Origin: Clostridium muellerianum
GTDB lineage: Bacteria; Bacillota; Clostridia; Clostridiales; Clostridiaceae
Reading direction: 5' to 3'
Length of the DNA: 64,000 nt
Assembly (NCBI RefSeq): GCF_012926525.1
Contig: NZ_JABBNI010000058.1
Location: 124,001 to 188,000 of the forward strand
Made by a program: the position numbers and the translations under genes. Positions within the stretch are counted from its first letter, which is position 1. Each line of letters opens with the position of its first letter. The notes beneath the pieces are model-generated. The model saw only the letters and a list, made by a program, of their open reading frames with translations. It was not told the origin of the DNA and did no database searches. Positions 53,116 through 62,484 of this stretch are shown here, in pieces.

Positions 53116-53787
53116 GTGATAAAAAAGGTGTTATTAATTTTTGTACTGATTTTAGCTGTGGCAGGAGGTATATTATTCTTTTCGCCAACTAAAGCTGAGA
53201 ATTCACAAAGAATATTTACTTCAAAAGAAATAGAAAATTTAAAGGAAATATCATTAGAGGGAGATTTTGATGTTAATATTACAGCTTCTGATTCAAAGGA
53301 TATAAAATGCAGCTTTTCTAAGGCTCAAAAAGGATTTATATTTGGAGCTTATAACTTTGAATCTGGTATAGAAAATGATGTTTTAAATGTTACTTCAAGT
53401 AGTAGAATAGGTACAGTTTGCCTTGGGGGCTATGAAAGATTAAGTTTAAATATTGATATACCTAAAATTTATAAAAATAAGCTATCTATAAAGTCTAAAT
53501 TGAGTAAAATAAAAATAGTGAATTCAAGTTCAAAGGATATAAAGTGTGATGTACATGATAGCAATATAAAAATTTCACTAAATAATATATGTGGTAATAT
53601 TACTGTAAATTCAAACTTAGGAAATATAAATTTAAAGCTTCCTAAAGATGAAAAATTTAATTTGTCTGCCAAATCACATATGGGAAAGGTGACTAATAAT
53701 CTTGACTCAAATGTAGATCATTCTTTAAAAGAAAAGAATATTAATCTTTTATCTTCAGATGGTGATATAAATATAAGTGGAAATTAA
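53116..53787 (+). CDS. DUF4097 (LiaG-like) membrane-anchored protein
   Basis: The 223-residue protein has one N-terminal membrane helix (about residues 3-23) and a repetitive right-handed beta-helix region of the DUF4097 type, with alternating hydrophobic strands and ...SNLGNINLK.../SHMGKVTN repeats. Such proteins face outside and accompany envelope-stress systems. GTG 53116 follows GGAGG by 8 nt. It is divergent from the two-component system across a 386-nt gap that otherwise shows no gene; its promoter elements are unclear. Confidence 0.75.
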   Translation: MIKKVLLIFVLILAVAGGILFFSPTKAENSQRIFTSKEIENLKEISLEGDFDVNITASDSKDIKCSFSKAQKGFIFGAYNFESGIENDVLNVTSSSRIGTVCLGGYERLSLNIDIPKIYKNKLSIKSKLSKIKIVNSSSKDIKCDVHDSNIKISLNNICGNITVNSNLGNINLKLPKDEKFNLSAKSHMGKVTNNLDSNVDHSLKEKNINLLSSDGDINISGN

Positions 53788-53994
53788 CAATGAGATATAC
53801 TATCTCATGCAATATTTAATAGTTTTTTTAAAGTTACAACATGAAAAAAGTGAGATGTAATTGATGGAAGTGAAAGTGTGAACGATGATATTTAACAAGT
53901 AAATAATGTAGTGTTGAAAATTGTTATATTTTCTACAGAATTATGGAATATATGAATAAAGTAGAGTAATATCATCATAAATTAAAGCACATAT

Positions 53995-54052
53995 GATTCA
54001 ATAGCTTTATCAAAATCTCTCCCTGCTAAGGATCTGCCAGCAGTAACAATAG
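53995..54052 (-). pseudogene. bioB fragment
   Basis: About 51 of 58 positions match the bioB gene at 47204-47261 in the same orientation, for example GATTCAATAGCTTTATCAAA. The identity begins and ends sharply. It carries a piece of the ...YKKMYK/FDKAIES...LTGK-like coding region and no intact frame. It is a relic of a second bioB copy or a copied fragment. Confidence 0.8.
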
Positions 54053-54235
54053 TTCTTTGAAAACAGTGATCATGGATTGTTCTGGGAACAGCGCAATAAA
54101 TTTAACGAATTTCACAATCCAGTTTTTACTAAAAACCAGGTGATGAATTTAGACTTTACGATGCAGTTTCAATTTTCTTATCTTGCAACTGATGCAGATC
54201 TGGAGATTAATATTTGTAAACGATTGAATGTGTAG
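54053..54235 (+). pseudogene. Open reading-frame fragment, unrecognised
   Basis: Sixty codons without a start codon are open here, beginning FFENSDHGLFWEQRNKF and ending ICKRLNV before TAG. Codon use looks coding. I do not recognise the family. The lack of start and ribosome site and its position next to the bioB fragment argue for a gene remnant. Confidence 0.4.
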
Positions 54236-54371
54236 ACAAAAAAAGGTACAATTAATATGTGTGTAATTTTTAATACATTTAGAAAAAGATAGTAAAGCTT
54301 ATACAGTGTAAATGCTGTTTGCAATATTATTCTTTTTTATAGAAAATAAATATATTTTGGGGAGGGTTATT

Positions 54372-55304
54372 ATGTCATTTCAAGAAAAAGGTTTTAAATC
54401 ATTTAATGAAAAAGATACAGTGCAAGCGTGGATTTATACTCCTATTCGTAAACCTCGTGGAATTATTCAACTTGTACATGGTTTTGGAGAACATTCACGT
54501 AGATATTTACATATGATATTAAAGCTGAATGAGGCAGGTTTTATAGTGGCAGCTGATGATCATGTAGGACATGGAAAGACAGCGTATGATTCAGGTAATT
54601 GGAGTGATTGGGGAGATAAAGGCTATATGACAATGGTAGAAGATGAACATACTCTTCGTAAAATTGTACAGGAAGAATACCCTAATTTACCTTATTTCAT
54701 GTATGGACACAGTATGGGATCTATGATTGCCAGATGTTATGCTGCTGCTTATGGAGAAGGAATAGATGGTTTGATTTTATGCGGAACTTCAGGTGTGTTT
54801 CCAAATGCAGCTGAACTTGTACCTGTTTTGGAAAAAGAAATAGATGAAGGTAAGGGAGAAGAGAGTGATCTTGCTTCTTTAGACAAGCTTTTAGGTTGGA
54901 TGACAAAGCGCTGTGAAAATTCTACTACAGCAAATGACTGGATTTGTGGTGATCCTGATGTGGTAGCAGACCATGCAAATGATCCATTCAATAACTTTAA
55001 AACACCACCTAATATACGTTCACTGTACCATTTTGTTAAAATGATGGACAGTATTGTTGGAACACAGTGGGCAGAAAAAGTACCAACATCAATTCCTGTT
55101 TATAATATGGCTGGAGATCAAGATCCAGTTGGTCAGTATGGAGAAGGCGTTTATGCTGTATCTAATTGGCTTGCAGAAACAGGACATAAGGTAAAAACAA
55201 AAGTTTATCCTGGAAAACGACATGAAATCCATAACTATCGTGACATTAGGGATGAAGTTGAGGATGGAATGATAGATTTTATAAACAGCATTATTAAGAA
55301 ATAG
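54372..55304 (+). CDS. Alpha/beta hydrolase (lysophospholipase / monoacylglycerol lipase-like)
   Basis: The 310-residue protein has the Hydrolase_4 fold: HGFGEHSRRY oxyanion region (residues about 39-48), nucleophile GHSMGS (Ser about 115), acid in AGDQDPVG, and His in GKRHEIHN. It lacks a signal peptide, so it is cytosolic. It probably cleaves monoacylglycerol or lysophospholipid esters. ATG 54372 follows GGGGAGGG; the longer frame from 54312 starts without a site. It stands alone within a decayed region, and is the intact gene there. Confidence 0.88.
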   Translation: MSFQEKGFKSFNEKDTVQAWIYTPIRKPRGIIQLVHGFGEHSRRYLHMILKLNEAGFIVAADDHVGHGKTAYDSGNWSDWGDKGYMTMVEDEHTLRKIVQEEYPNLPYFMYGHSMGSMIARCYAAAYGEGIDGLILCGTSGVFPNAAELVPVLEKEIDEGKGEESDLASLDKLLGWMTKRCENSTTANDWICGDPDVVADHANDPFNNFKTPPNIRSLYHFVKMMDSIVGTQWAEKVPTSIPVYNMAGDQDPVGQYGEGVYAVSNWLAETGHKVKTKVYPGKRHEIHNYRDIRDEVEDGMIDFINSIIKK

Positions 55305-55504
55305 TAAAAGTGTGCTTTATTTTGTTCAAAGTATTAAATAATTTCTGAGTTAAATTGAGAGTTTAAAGATGTTAAATCTGTTATTGATTTTAAAGATACT
55401 TATTGTGGATTAAAAGATTATGAAAGAGTTGTGACCATATGTATATGGATGGATAGGAACAGACCTTTGGGAATAAACACTAATGGGATATTACTGTGTT
55501 TTAA

Positions 55505-55723
55505 ATGCAATTTCATATTGGAAATAATGTTTGGATTGCTTGTAATGTTGTGACTTGTGGAGGTGTCAATATTGGGGATAACGTAGTTATCGGTGTAGGC
55601 AGTGTTGTTACAAAGGATATACTAGGTAACTATATTCTATATGGCAATCCATGTGCCAATAAGAATGATTACAGAAAAAAATTCAAAGTTAGACTTATTG
55701 TAATTATTCATAGCATAACATAG
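55505..55723 (+). pseudogene. Sugar O-acetyltransferase C-terminal fragment (maltose acetyltransferase-like)
   Basis: About 50 codons carry left-handed beta-helix hexapeptide repeats (NVWIACNVVTCGGVNIG, DNVVIGVGSVVTKDI) and the YGNPCA tail of maltose/galactoside O-acetyltransferases. The catalytic His and the N-terminal half are missing. Traces of another frame occur at 55370-55430 (DFKDTY-like). It has no ribosome site and reads on into unrelated sequence. The rest of 55305-55504 shows no intact gene. Confidence 0.7.
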
Positions 55724-55871
55724 TTATGGGATGAATTAATATTATTTAAGGATATTTTTATATAATGTGAATTTTCTATGGAGAGGTGAGTATATTACTT
55801 ACCTCTTTTATTTATTATGAATTTAAAATTTTTTCAATTCAAAAATATGTTCTTGTAAGAGGTAAATTATC

Positions 55872-56157
55872 ATGAAAATATTTGACAGTATTTTAGACAA
55901 TGATGATAAGAAGAAGGATAAAGATGAAGGAAGACTTACGCTTCATAAGGAAGAGCTTGATATAAATAAAAGTGTGGTTCAAAAGGGTGAAGTTGAATTA
56001 ATCAAAGAAATTGTTGAAGAACAGAAAAACAGTGGATGTTCCAGTTACTCATGAAAAAGTTGTCATTGAAAGAAGGTCAATAGATAATGAAACAAATTAT
56101 ATTAATGTAAGAAAGCATGAGAATATTTTTTTATTATTAACGTTATATAGAGTGTAA
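55872..56157 (+). pseudogene. DUF2382 (YsnF-like) stress gene with frameshift in an A5 tract
   Basis: ATG 55872 opens a frame of 60 codons (KKDKDEGRLTLHKEELDINK). At 56025-56029 there are five A; with four A the frame would continue from EEQK into TVDVPVTHEKVVIERRSID, the classic DUF2382 repeat, ending at 56157. The present frame instead ends at 56054. Either a fixed mutation or slippage-based phase variation is possible. The end of the gene also looks short. Confidence 0.75.
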
Positions 56158-56195
56158 AAGCTTTTACAAAATACCTGTTTATAGGGAGAATTAAT

Positions 56196-56494
56196 ATGAA
56201 AATAAATGAAACAAACTATATTGAAAAACTAAAAAAAGGTGATGAGAAAGCATTAGATTATATTGTAGACCAACATCTTCCATTGGTTAAAGGTACAGTA
56301 CGCAAGATTTTGATGCAATTCAATGATTCAGGACTTATAGAAAAATCTTTGTTCTAAAGTTCATTTTAGGGTACAAGTCTACAGAGATAGCTGAAAAATT
56401 GAATATAACCAAAGCAGCTGTAGACAATCGAATATACAGAGAAAAACGAAAGCTTAGAAAAAAATTTATAAAATCAAATTTGGAGGTAGTTTAG
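56196..56494 (+). pseudogene. ECF-type sigma factor gene with internal deletion
   Basis: AGGGAGA and ATG 56196 start a sigma-70 region 2-like frame (YIEKLKKGDEKALDYIVDQHLPLVKGTVRKIL) that ends at a TAA after 52 codons. Another frame, 56357-56494, encodes a typical region 4 helix-turn-helix (LGYKSTEIAEKLNITKAAVDNRIYREKRKL). The middle of the protein is missing and the two parts are out of frame. It directly precedes its probable anti-sigma partner. Confidence 0.8.
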
Positions 56495-56495
56495 T

Positions 56496-57836
56496 ATGAA
56501 GGACATTTACGAAATTCTAAATGATGTTGATATAGATGAAAAAGAATTTGAAGAGGCTTGTGTAAGTAAGGAAGATAAAGATAGAATTAAACTTAATTTA
56601 AGAAAAACTATAACTAAGAAAAAATTAAGCTGTAAAAAGAAGGCAGTAATTGCAGCTACTTTAACTTTTATTATTTGTTCTTCCGTAATATCAGTTAATC
56701 CAGCATTAGCAAATGAAATACCGGTGATTGGGGATTTATTAAATAAGAACTTAATTAGTGTAAACAAACATTACAAAGATTACATTGATGTTATTGGAAA
56801 GACAAAATCTGATAAAGGTATAGATATAACCTTTGAAAATGCAATAGCAGATGATAATGAACTTTTCCTAAGCTTTACTTTGAAAAATAACAATGAGGAA
56901 ATTAAAAATAACTATTCAAATGCTCTTATGATCCCTACATCACTCAAGGTAAATGGAGAAAAATTAGATATAAACTTTGGACCTTCTTGGGAGGTTATTG
57001 ACAATAACACTATTAGAGTACTTCAGAAGATTCGCTGGTCCCAATATGAAAAAAAGGATAAGATGAATATAGATATAGGCATAGATGAGCTTTATGGAAA
57101 GAAAGGAAACTGGGGAGTCAGCTTCTCTGTTGATAAAAGCAAGCTAGTACAAAAGACAGTTCAATATAAGGTTAATAAAAAAATTGATATTAACGGTATA
57201 GAAGGTAAAATAGACACAGTTAAAGTTTCGCCTCTAACAGTATCTATAAATGGAACAGGAGACATTAATAAGACTGCTGAAAAAGGCCAGTTTGTGGATT
57301 TTATAGCTTTAGATGATAAAGGCTGCGGCTTGTTGTGGAATGGAAGTGGAAATGAGGGTTCAGGAAATTCAAGTACATGGTCTACAGGTTTTATCAATAC
57401 AGAAAACTCAAGTAATTTAACAATCATACCAGTATATAGAGGTAAACAAGAAGAAAATAAACTTTCTGCTGTAAAACTGAATGTTACCACAGCAGCTAAA
57501 CCATTAGTATTAAATATAAATGCTGATAGAAGTATAAGGGTAAAAGATTACTTTATTGAAGGTGATTACCTAGTTATAAAATATGCTCAGCAATACAATG
57601 GTAAGGAAGCTTTAAGCAATGTGCTGGATACACCAATATATTTGACTGTTGATGGCACTGAAATGAAGGAAGCTGTTGATGATGCGGCTAAGAGTATTCG
57701 TAATAAATATGATAATAATACTCAGCCAGTAAGTGTATATAAGATTGGAAAATCTAGAGATATTATGTTAGGCACATATGATGGTTTCAATTTAACAATT
57801 ATGAAGGATAAGAGTATTACAGTTAAAACAAAATAA
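56496..57836 (+). CDS. DUF4179 membrane protein (probable anti-sigma factor)
   Basis: The 446-residue protein has a cytoplasmic N-terminal part of about 48 residues, one membrane helix (residues about 49-68) and a large extracellular domain of the DUF4179 type (NEIPVIGDLLNK near residue 78, GIDITFENAIADDNELFLSF near 120). In clostridia and bacilli this family is encoded next to ECF sigma factors as their membrane anti-sigma. GGAGG lies inside the sigma remnant. Because the sigma gene is broken, this protein is orphaned. Confidence 0.8.
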   Translation: MKDIYEILNDVDIDEKEFEEACVSKEDKDRIKLNLRKTITKKKLSCKKKAVIAATLTFIICSSVISVNPALANEIPVIGDLLNKNLISVNKHYKDYIDVIGKTKSDKGIDITFENAIADDNELFLSFTLKNNNEEIKNNYSNALMIPTSLKVNGEKLDINFGPSWEVIDNNTIRVLQKIRWSQYEKKDKMNIDIGIDELYGKKGNWGVSFSVDKSKLVQKTVQYKVNKKIDINGIEGKIDTVKVSPLTVSINGTGDINKTAEKGQFVDFIALDDKGCGLLWNGSGNEGSGNSSTWSTGFINTENSSNLTIIPVYRGKQEENKLSAVKLNVTTAAKPLVLNINADRSIRVKDYFIEGDYLVIKYAQQYNGKEALSNVLDTPIYLTVDGTEMKEAVDDAAKSIRNKYDNNTQPVSVYKIGKSRDIMLGTYDGFNLTIMKDKSITVKTK

Positions 57837-57888
57837 AATACAACAAGGTATAGTTAGTAACAATTGAAAAAGTAAATAATTTTCTAGA

Positions 57889-57927
57889 ACATCACATTGT
57901 TCAAATTTGAATAATGTGATGTTTTTT
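57889..57927 (+). terminator. Terminator after the DUF4179 gene
   Basis: AACATCACATTGTTCAAA pairs with TTTGAATAATGTGATGTT and is followed by six T. The rest of 57837-58295 is AT-rich with no gene. Confidence 0.85.
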
Positions 57928-58295
57928 CAGCATAATACAAATATATGATCTATTTATAGTGAATTCATGATTCGCAGATTTTCTAAAAAAACAGCATAAT
58001 TAATAAAAATGTGTATTTATAAATGATGAACGTTAATGTATAACAAGAAGTTAACAAATTTTAAATTTTCTTCTTTTTATACAATAATTGTATTATATAT
58101 CAAAAGTTATTAATCCATAAGAAAATATTAGCAAATATAGGAGCAAGTCAATAAAATGTATAACAAACTTCATGGTTTGAATTAGGATGAAGTTATTTAT
58201 AACGTACAAGATTTAGAAGTATTATTAAATAATGGCATAATATTTTTGTAAAGATGTCTTTATAGTATTTTTTAACATTTATAGGAGTGTTTTTT

Positions 58296-58751
58296 ATGAA
58301 TATATTATTTAAAAGGGCAGGTATTGAAGATACACAGAGATTATTAGAAGTGCAAAAAATGAGCTTTTATGATGATTATATAGAATATGGAGAGTGTCCT
58401 GGATATGAACATTCTTTAGAGTATATGGAAAATATTATAAAGACATCCGTAATATGTAACATAATTTATAATGATGTGATAGTAGGTGACATAGTTGTGC
58501 GAAAACGTGAAAACAACAATTATTATTTGGGTGGAATATGCATTATTCCAGAATATCAGAATTTTGGTATTGGTCAAAGAACAATAATGCATATAGAGAA
58601 AGACAATGTAAGTGCCGTTTGCTGGGAGCTGGAAACTCATTTTAATAGATATAGAAATCACCATTTTTATGAAAAGATGGGCTATAAGAAGATTGGTGAA
58701 TACAGGCATTCATATAAATTAGTGTTATTCAAGTTTAAAAAGATAGTATAA
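58296..58751 (+). CDS. GNAT-family N-acetyltransferase
   Basis: The 151-residue protein has the GNAT acetyl-CoA fold: IVGDIVVRKRENNNYYLGGICIIPEYQNFGIGQRTIMHIE (motif A, with the QxxGIG loop) near residues 63-100 and NHHFYEKMGYKKIGEY (motif B) near 127-140. The substrate is unknown. ATG 58296 follows ATAGGAG. It ends before a bidirectional terminator shared with the convergent next gene. Confidence 0.88.
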   Translation: MNILFKRAGIEDTQRLLEVQKMSFYDDYIEYGECPGYEHSLEYMENIIKTSVICNIIYNDVIVGDIVVRKRENNNYYLGGICIIPEYQNFGIGQRTIMHIEKDNVSAVCWELETHFNRYRNHHFYEKMGYKKIGEYRHSYKLVLFKFKKIV

Positions 58752-58763
58752 TATTAATATTTA

Positions 58764-58837
58764 AATACCGTATTATTTAGAATAGTATGTTTGCTTTACA
58801 TAAAGGAAGTATATCAATAGAATAATACGGTATTTTT
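58764..58837. terminator. Bidirectional terminator
   Basis: AATACCGTATTATT pairs with AATAATACGGTATT around a 40-nt spacer, with TTTTT on the right and AAAT on the left. It separates the GNAT gene from the leftward gene ending at 58874. Confidence 0.75.
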
Positions 58838-58873
58838 GTATATTTAATTATATAGGTATTCTTATATCATGTT

Positions 58874-59440
58874 CTATTTTTGTAATTCGTAAGAATTCAA
58901 AGGTTTGCAGATTATTTCATTAACTCTAAGTTTTTCAAGGTTTCGTGTAGATGCAGCCTGCATCACTAGTGCTGTATCTGAACCTTTTCCAGTTCCGGCA
59001 ACCGCTATTACTTTTTCACCATTTGTCAATAAACATGCGTCTGAAGCCATGAGAACTATTTCATAGCAAACTTTAACTCCTTCGCAAAAGCGTCTTAAAA
59101 AGTTTGCTATAATCATTGGAACATTAGATGAATACAACTTATCGGTGTGGAAAAGCATTGTACCAAAATGCACTTCATGTCCATTTTCTTTCAATGTTTT
59201 AACTAATTCTTTAGGAAAAGCATTTTCTTTTCTATTAAAATCATATTGATGTGGTATTACAATCAACTGTACTCCCTTGTCTTTAAAAAAATACATAGCT
59301 CTTTTTGCTGTTGACCCCGTAGTTGAAGCTAGTACCAATTTTTTAATTCCAAGAACCCTTAATCTTTCTTCAGCCAGCTTGAATGTTTCAATTGTATTAT
59401 CATCTTTTACGTTTTCAAAATATACTGTCTTAACTTCCAT
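58874..59440 (-). CDS. Pyruvate kinase alpha/beta (C-terminal) domain protein
   Basis: The 188-residue protein contains only the C-terminal PK_C fold that carries the effector site in pyruvate kinases: LVLASTTGSTAKRAMYFF near residue 36 and GEKVIAVAGTGKGSDTALVMQ near 140. No catalytic barrel is present. Stand-alone versions are common in Firmicutes and have no proven role. GGAGATAT precedes the ATG. Confidence 0.82.
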   Translation of the reverse strand: MEVKTVYFENVKDDNTIETFKLAEERLRVLGIKKLVLASTTGSTAKRAMYFFKDKGVQLIVIPHQYDFNRKENAFPKELVKTLKENGHEVHFGTMLFHTDKLYSSNVPMIIANFLRRFCEGVKVCYEIVLMASDACLLTNGEKVIAVAGTGKGSDTALVMQAASTRNLEKLRVNEIICKPLNSYELQK

Positions 59441-59618
59441 AATATATCTCCTTACTTATCTTGTAGTTATATTCGTATATAGGATTTTTTATAGTGCAAC
59501 AGAGAAACATCCTCCTTCACTATCCTTTGTCCTCTGAAAAGCTGTGTTACATTATGCTTAAATTGCTAAAGTTAAGTCTTTAATAAATGGTCTGACGTAC
59601 CAAGAAATTTAGTTAGTA

Positions 59619-60014
59619 TTATAGTGAAAATGTTTCAGGTTCAGCAGTGAAAGAAGAAATAGTAGCTGTTCCTTTGGTAAAGTACAATACTGCAAAAATT
59701 CCATCATCAACGCTGTACATGGATTTTAAAGATGGAACAGCTTCAAGTGCTAATTCTTTTACTTCACGTCTATCGTCATTTGCAACTTCTCCAGTAATAC
59801 GAATCCATTGACCTTTTTTGTTCATACCACTAATTTCAACCTTAGGGTTTTCCATCATTTGTTTAAAACACTTTTTTGTATTATTTGAGACAATATATAG
59901 TTTTCCTTCATATTCAAATACAGCACCAAAAGGTCTTACTCTTGGTTGATCTCCTTCATTAGTTGCTAGGTAAAAAGTACCAATTTCCTTTAAAAATTCT
60001 AATGCTTTTTTCAT
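59619..60014 (-). CDS. Pyridoxamine 5'-phosphate oxidase family protein (2)
   Basis: The 131-residue protein is a paralogue of the one at 41577: IGTFYLATNEGDQPRVRPFG, KLYIVSNNTKKCFKQMMENP, GQWIRITGEV. It should bind a flavin or similar cofactor. ATG 60014 follows GAGAGGAG; the longer frame lacks a site. The divergent HxlR gene (60143) is likely its regulator, as in the first pair. Confidence 0.88.
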   Translation of the reverse strand: MKKALEFLKEIGTFYLATNEGDQPRVRPFGAVFEYEGKLYIVSNNTKKCFKQMMENPKVEISGMNKKGQWIRITGEVANDDRREVKELALEAVPSLKSMYSVDDGIFAVLYFTKGTATISSFTAEPETFSL

Positions 60015-60064
60015 AATTATTGCTCCTCTCATATATGTATGTTAAAATTGATTATGCAATAATA

Positions 60065-60093
60065 ATAACATGTACAATAAAAATAACAAGTAC
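60065..60093. promoter_or_regulatory. Candidate HxlR operator (2)
   Basis: ATAACATGTAC (60065-60075) is repeated as ATAACAAGTAC (60083-60093), 18 bp apart, in the gap between PPOX (2) and HxlR (2). Confidence 0.5.
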
Positions 60094-60142
60094 GATTTTT
60101 TGACATTGTAAGTATATAAAAGATACTATTGGAGGAAATATA

Positions 60143-60478
60143 ATGGAGAATACTAATAACCTTTTTGGAAAATGTCCATATTTTACAGCACAAAAAGTGT
60201 TTTCAGGAAAATGGTCAATTTTAATTATGTATCATTTAAATGAAGGACCACTGCGTTATGGAGAACTACAAAGAAGAATAGAGGATATAACACAGGCTAC
60301 ATTAACAAAGCAATTGAGGATGTTGGAAGACTTTGGACTAGTTAGCCGGCATGTTTATTCAGAAATTCCACCTAAAGTGGAGTATTCGCTGACCGATTTG
60401 GGAAAAGCATTCAGACCAGTGCTAAAAGAGTTTAGAATTTGGGGAGATAAGTATATTGAATATATTAAAAGTAAGTAG
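60143..60478 (+). CDS. HxlR-family transcriptional regulator (2)
   Basis: This 111-residue protein has N-terminal Cys11 (GKCPYF), VFSGKWSILIMYHLN, GELQRRIEDITQATLTKQLRML and IPPKVEYSLTDLG. It shares the HxlR pattern with the regulators at 42235 and 62476. GGAGG precedes the ATG. It probably controls the divergent PPOX (2). Confidence 0.9.
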   Translation: MENTNNLFGKCPYFTAQKVFSGKWSILIMYHLNEGPLRYGELQRRIEDITQATLTKQLRMLEDFGLVSRHVYSEIPPKVEYSLTDLGKAFRPVLKEFRIWGDKYIEYIKSK

Positions 60479-60632
60479 GTGTCAATATAACTACAGAAAA
60501 TAATCTTTTTGGAGCTGTCACACTAAGAATAGATACTATAATATGCCATATTAGTTTTTAATTTATAAAACACCATATTGTAGATAAATTGACTAGTTAA
60601 GCAACTCCCTTTTTATACATTTTTCAGCAAGT

Positions 60633-61592
60633 TCAAGGAATAAGTTTATTTTTATAAAATTCTGCAGTGTAATCAATAAAACGCTTAGTGGCTTTAGCAA
60701 CATATCTCTTTTTGTTATAAGCAATAGCAACTCCACGCTTTGGCATAGGGCATTTCAATTTGTAAAAACGGAGATTTTCTGCATCAGGAGAACATTTTAT
60801 AAGGGTATCGGAAATGAAAACAGCTCCAAGTCCTTTTGAAGCAAACTCAAAGGAAGTCATTTGCTGATTGAAGGACATTTTTACTAATGGAGTAATGTTA
60901 TAATAATGAAAAATAGACTTTGATCTTCCAAAGATTTCATTTGTTGGTTCTAGCAAAAGAAAAGGAAAATTTTCCATGCCATATAGATCAATAGCTGGCT
61001 GGTTTTGAGAAAGATGCTTATTTTTTCTGATTTCCTCAGAGGTCATTCCACAAGTAAAAATTTTTGTATCTATAGGAAGATTCAAAGGGATACCTAGTAA
61101 AATTTGATTTTCAAATAAAGGAACAGATTGGAAGAGTTCTTCTTCAAACCAATCAGTATCTAAAATTAAGTCAATGAGCCCATCTGCCAGCATATCTTTA
61201 AGTACAGGAAGAGATGCTTCCTTTGCAGCAATTTCTACTCCTGGATACTGATTTGAAAATTCAACAATAAGTTCAGGAAGCAAATAGGTCATAGATATGA
61301 TAGCACCACCAATTGTAATTTTCCCAACTTTAACTTCATTTAAGTTTTCAAAGCAGTCAGCACATTCTTGTTCTATTGATACAATTTTTTCCACTTTATC
61401 TATGTATATGTGTCCAGCAGCTGTTAATTTTAGCGGGGATGTTTTTCGTTCGAATAAAGGTTGACCAATTTCCTGCTCCAATTTACGAATTGAAATACTC
61501 AAGGCTGGTTGTGTCATATGCAAGTTTTCTGCTGCCTTTGAGAAGCTTCCAGACTTATATACTTCATAAACATAATTCATATTTTGAAACAA
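60633..61592 (-). CDS. LysR-family transcriptional regulator
   Basis: The 319-residue protein has an N-terminal LysR helix-turn-helix (VYKSGSFSKAAENLHMTQPALSISIRKLEQEIG) and a LysR effector domain (PLKLTAAG, GGAIISMTYLLPELIVEFSNQYPGVE). TTG 61592 is the likely start, with AGGGGTGA upstream, giving a normal LysR length; an ATG at 61805 would add 71 odd residues. It is divergent from a TauE/SafE transporter and probably regulates it. Confidence 0.85.
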   Translation of the reverse strand: MFQNMNYVYEVYKSGSFSKAAENLHMTQPALSISIRKLEQEIGQPLFERKTSPLKLTAAGHIYIDKVEKIVSIEQECADCFENLNEVKVGKITIGGAIISMTYLLPELIVEFSNQYPGVEIAAKEASLPVLKDMLADGLIDLILDTDWFEEELFQSVPLFENQILLGIPLNLPIDTKIFTCGMTSEEIRKNKHLSQNQPAIDLYGMENFPFLLLEPTNEIFGRSKSIFHYYNITPLVKMSFNQQMTSFEFASKGLGAVFISDTLIKCSPDAENLRFYKLKCPMPKRGVAIAYNKKRYVAKATKRFIDYTAEFYKNKLIP

Positions 61593-61707
61593 TTTTATCA
61601 CCCCTGTATAAATTAAATTTATATATATAGTAAAATATATAAATTTGATTATATAACAAAACAATGATAATATCAACTCATCAATAAAGGTTGCAAGGAG
61701 ATTGAAA

Positions 61708-62484
61708 ATGATTGAGTATATTATCGTATGTCCATTGGTTTTTTTTGCTGGTTTTGTAGATGCAATTGCAGGTGGAGGAGGGCTTATATCCATTCCAGCC
61801 TTCATGATTTCTGGAGTTCCGGTTCATTTGGCTATTGGTACAAATAAATTGAGTTCAAGTATGGGAACAACTATAGCTACATATCGCTATGCTAGAAATG
61901 GCTATATCAAATTGAAATTGGCAGCTTGTAGTGCTGTTTGTGCATTGATGGGATCATCAATTGGTGCTGTGATTGCCTTAAAAATTAATGATTTTTACTT
62001 TAAAATTTTGATGTTAGCCATATTACCAATTACTGCTTTTTATGTTTTGCGTAAACGTAATTTTGAAGCTAGTGAAGACATTAAAACATTATCAAAGGTT
62101 AAAACCTATTTAATTTGTATGCTCATAGCATTTTTGGTAGGATTGTATGATGGTTTTTATGGACCTGGAGCAGGAACATTTCTACTATTATTACTTACAG
62201 GTGTTGCGCATTTGGGTTTAAACCTGTCAGCAGGAACCACGAAAGCTATTAACTTATCTTCAAATGTGGCAGCATTAATTACCTTTATGATAAATGGAAA
62301 GGTAATTCTTATTTTAGGGTTAGTTGCAGGGTTGTTTAATATTGCAGGAAATTATATTGGTGCTGGTTATTTCACCAAAAGTGGGACAAGAATAGTACGA
62401 CCTATTATTATGACTGTATTAGCCATATTCTTTGTTAAAGTATTATTTGACATATTGCCTGTGCAACTTCTTAGTTTATTCTGA
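61708..62484 (+). CDS. TauE/SafE-family membrane transporter
   Basis: The 258-residue membrane protein has seven to eight helices and the conserved GFVDAIAGGGGLISIPAF motif (residues about 13-30), TNKLSSSMGT, and DGFYGPGAGTFLLL of the second half. The family exports sulfite, sulfoacetate or other organic anions. ATG 61708 follows AAGGAG by 7 nt. It converges with and overlaps the HxlR gene at the stop by 9 nt. Regulation by the divergent LysR is likely. Confidence 0.88.
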   Translation: MIEYIIVCPLVFFAGFVDAIAGGGGLISIPAFMISGVPVHLAIGTNKLSSSMGTTIATYRYARNGYIKLKLAACSAVCALMGSSIGAVIALKINDFYFKILMLAILPITAFYVLRKRNFEASEDIKTLSKVKTYLICMLIAFLVGLYDGFYGPGAGTFLLLLLTGVAHLGLNLSAGTTKAINLSSNVAALITFMINGKVILILGLVAGLFNIAGNYIGAGYFTKSGTRIVRPIIMTVLAIFFVKVLFDILPVQLLSLF

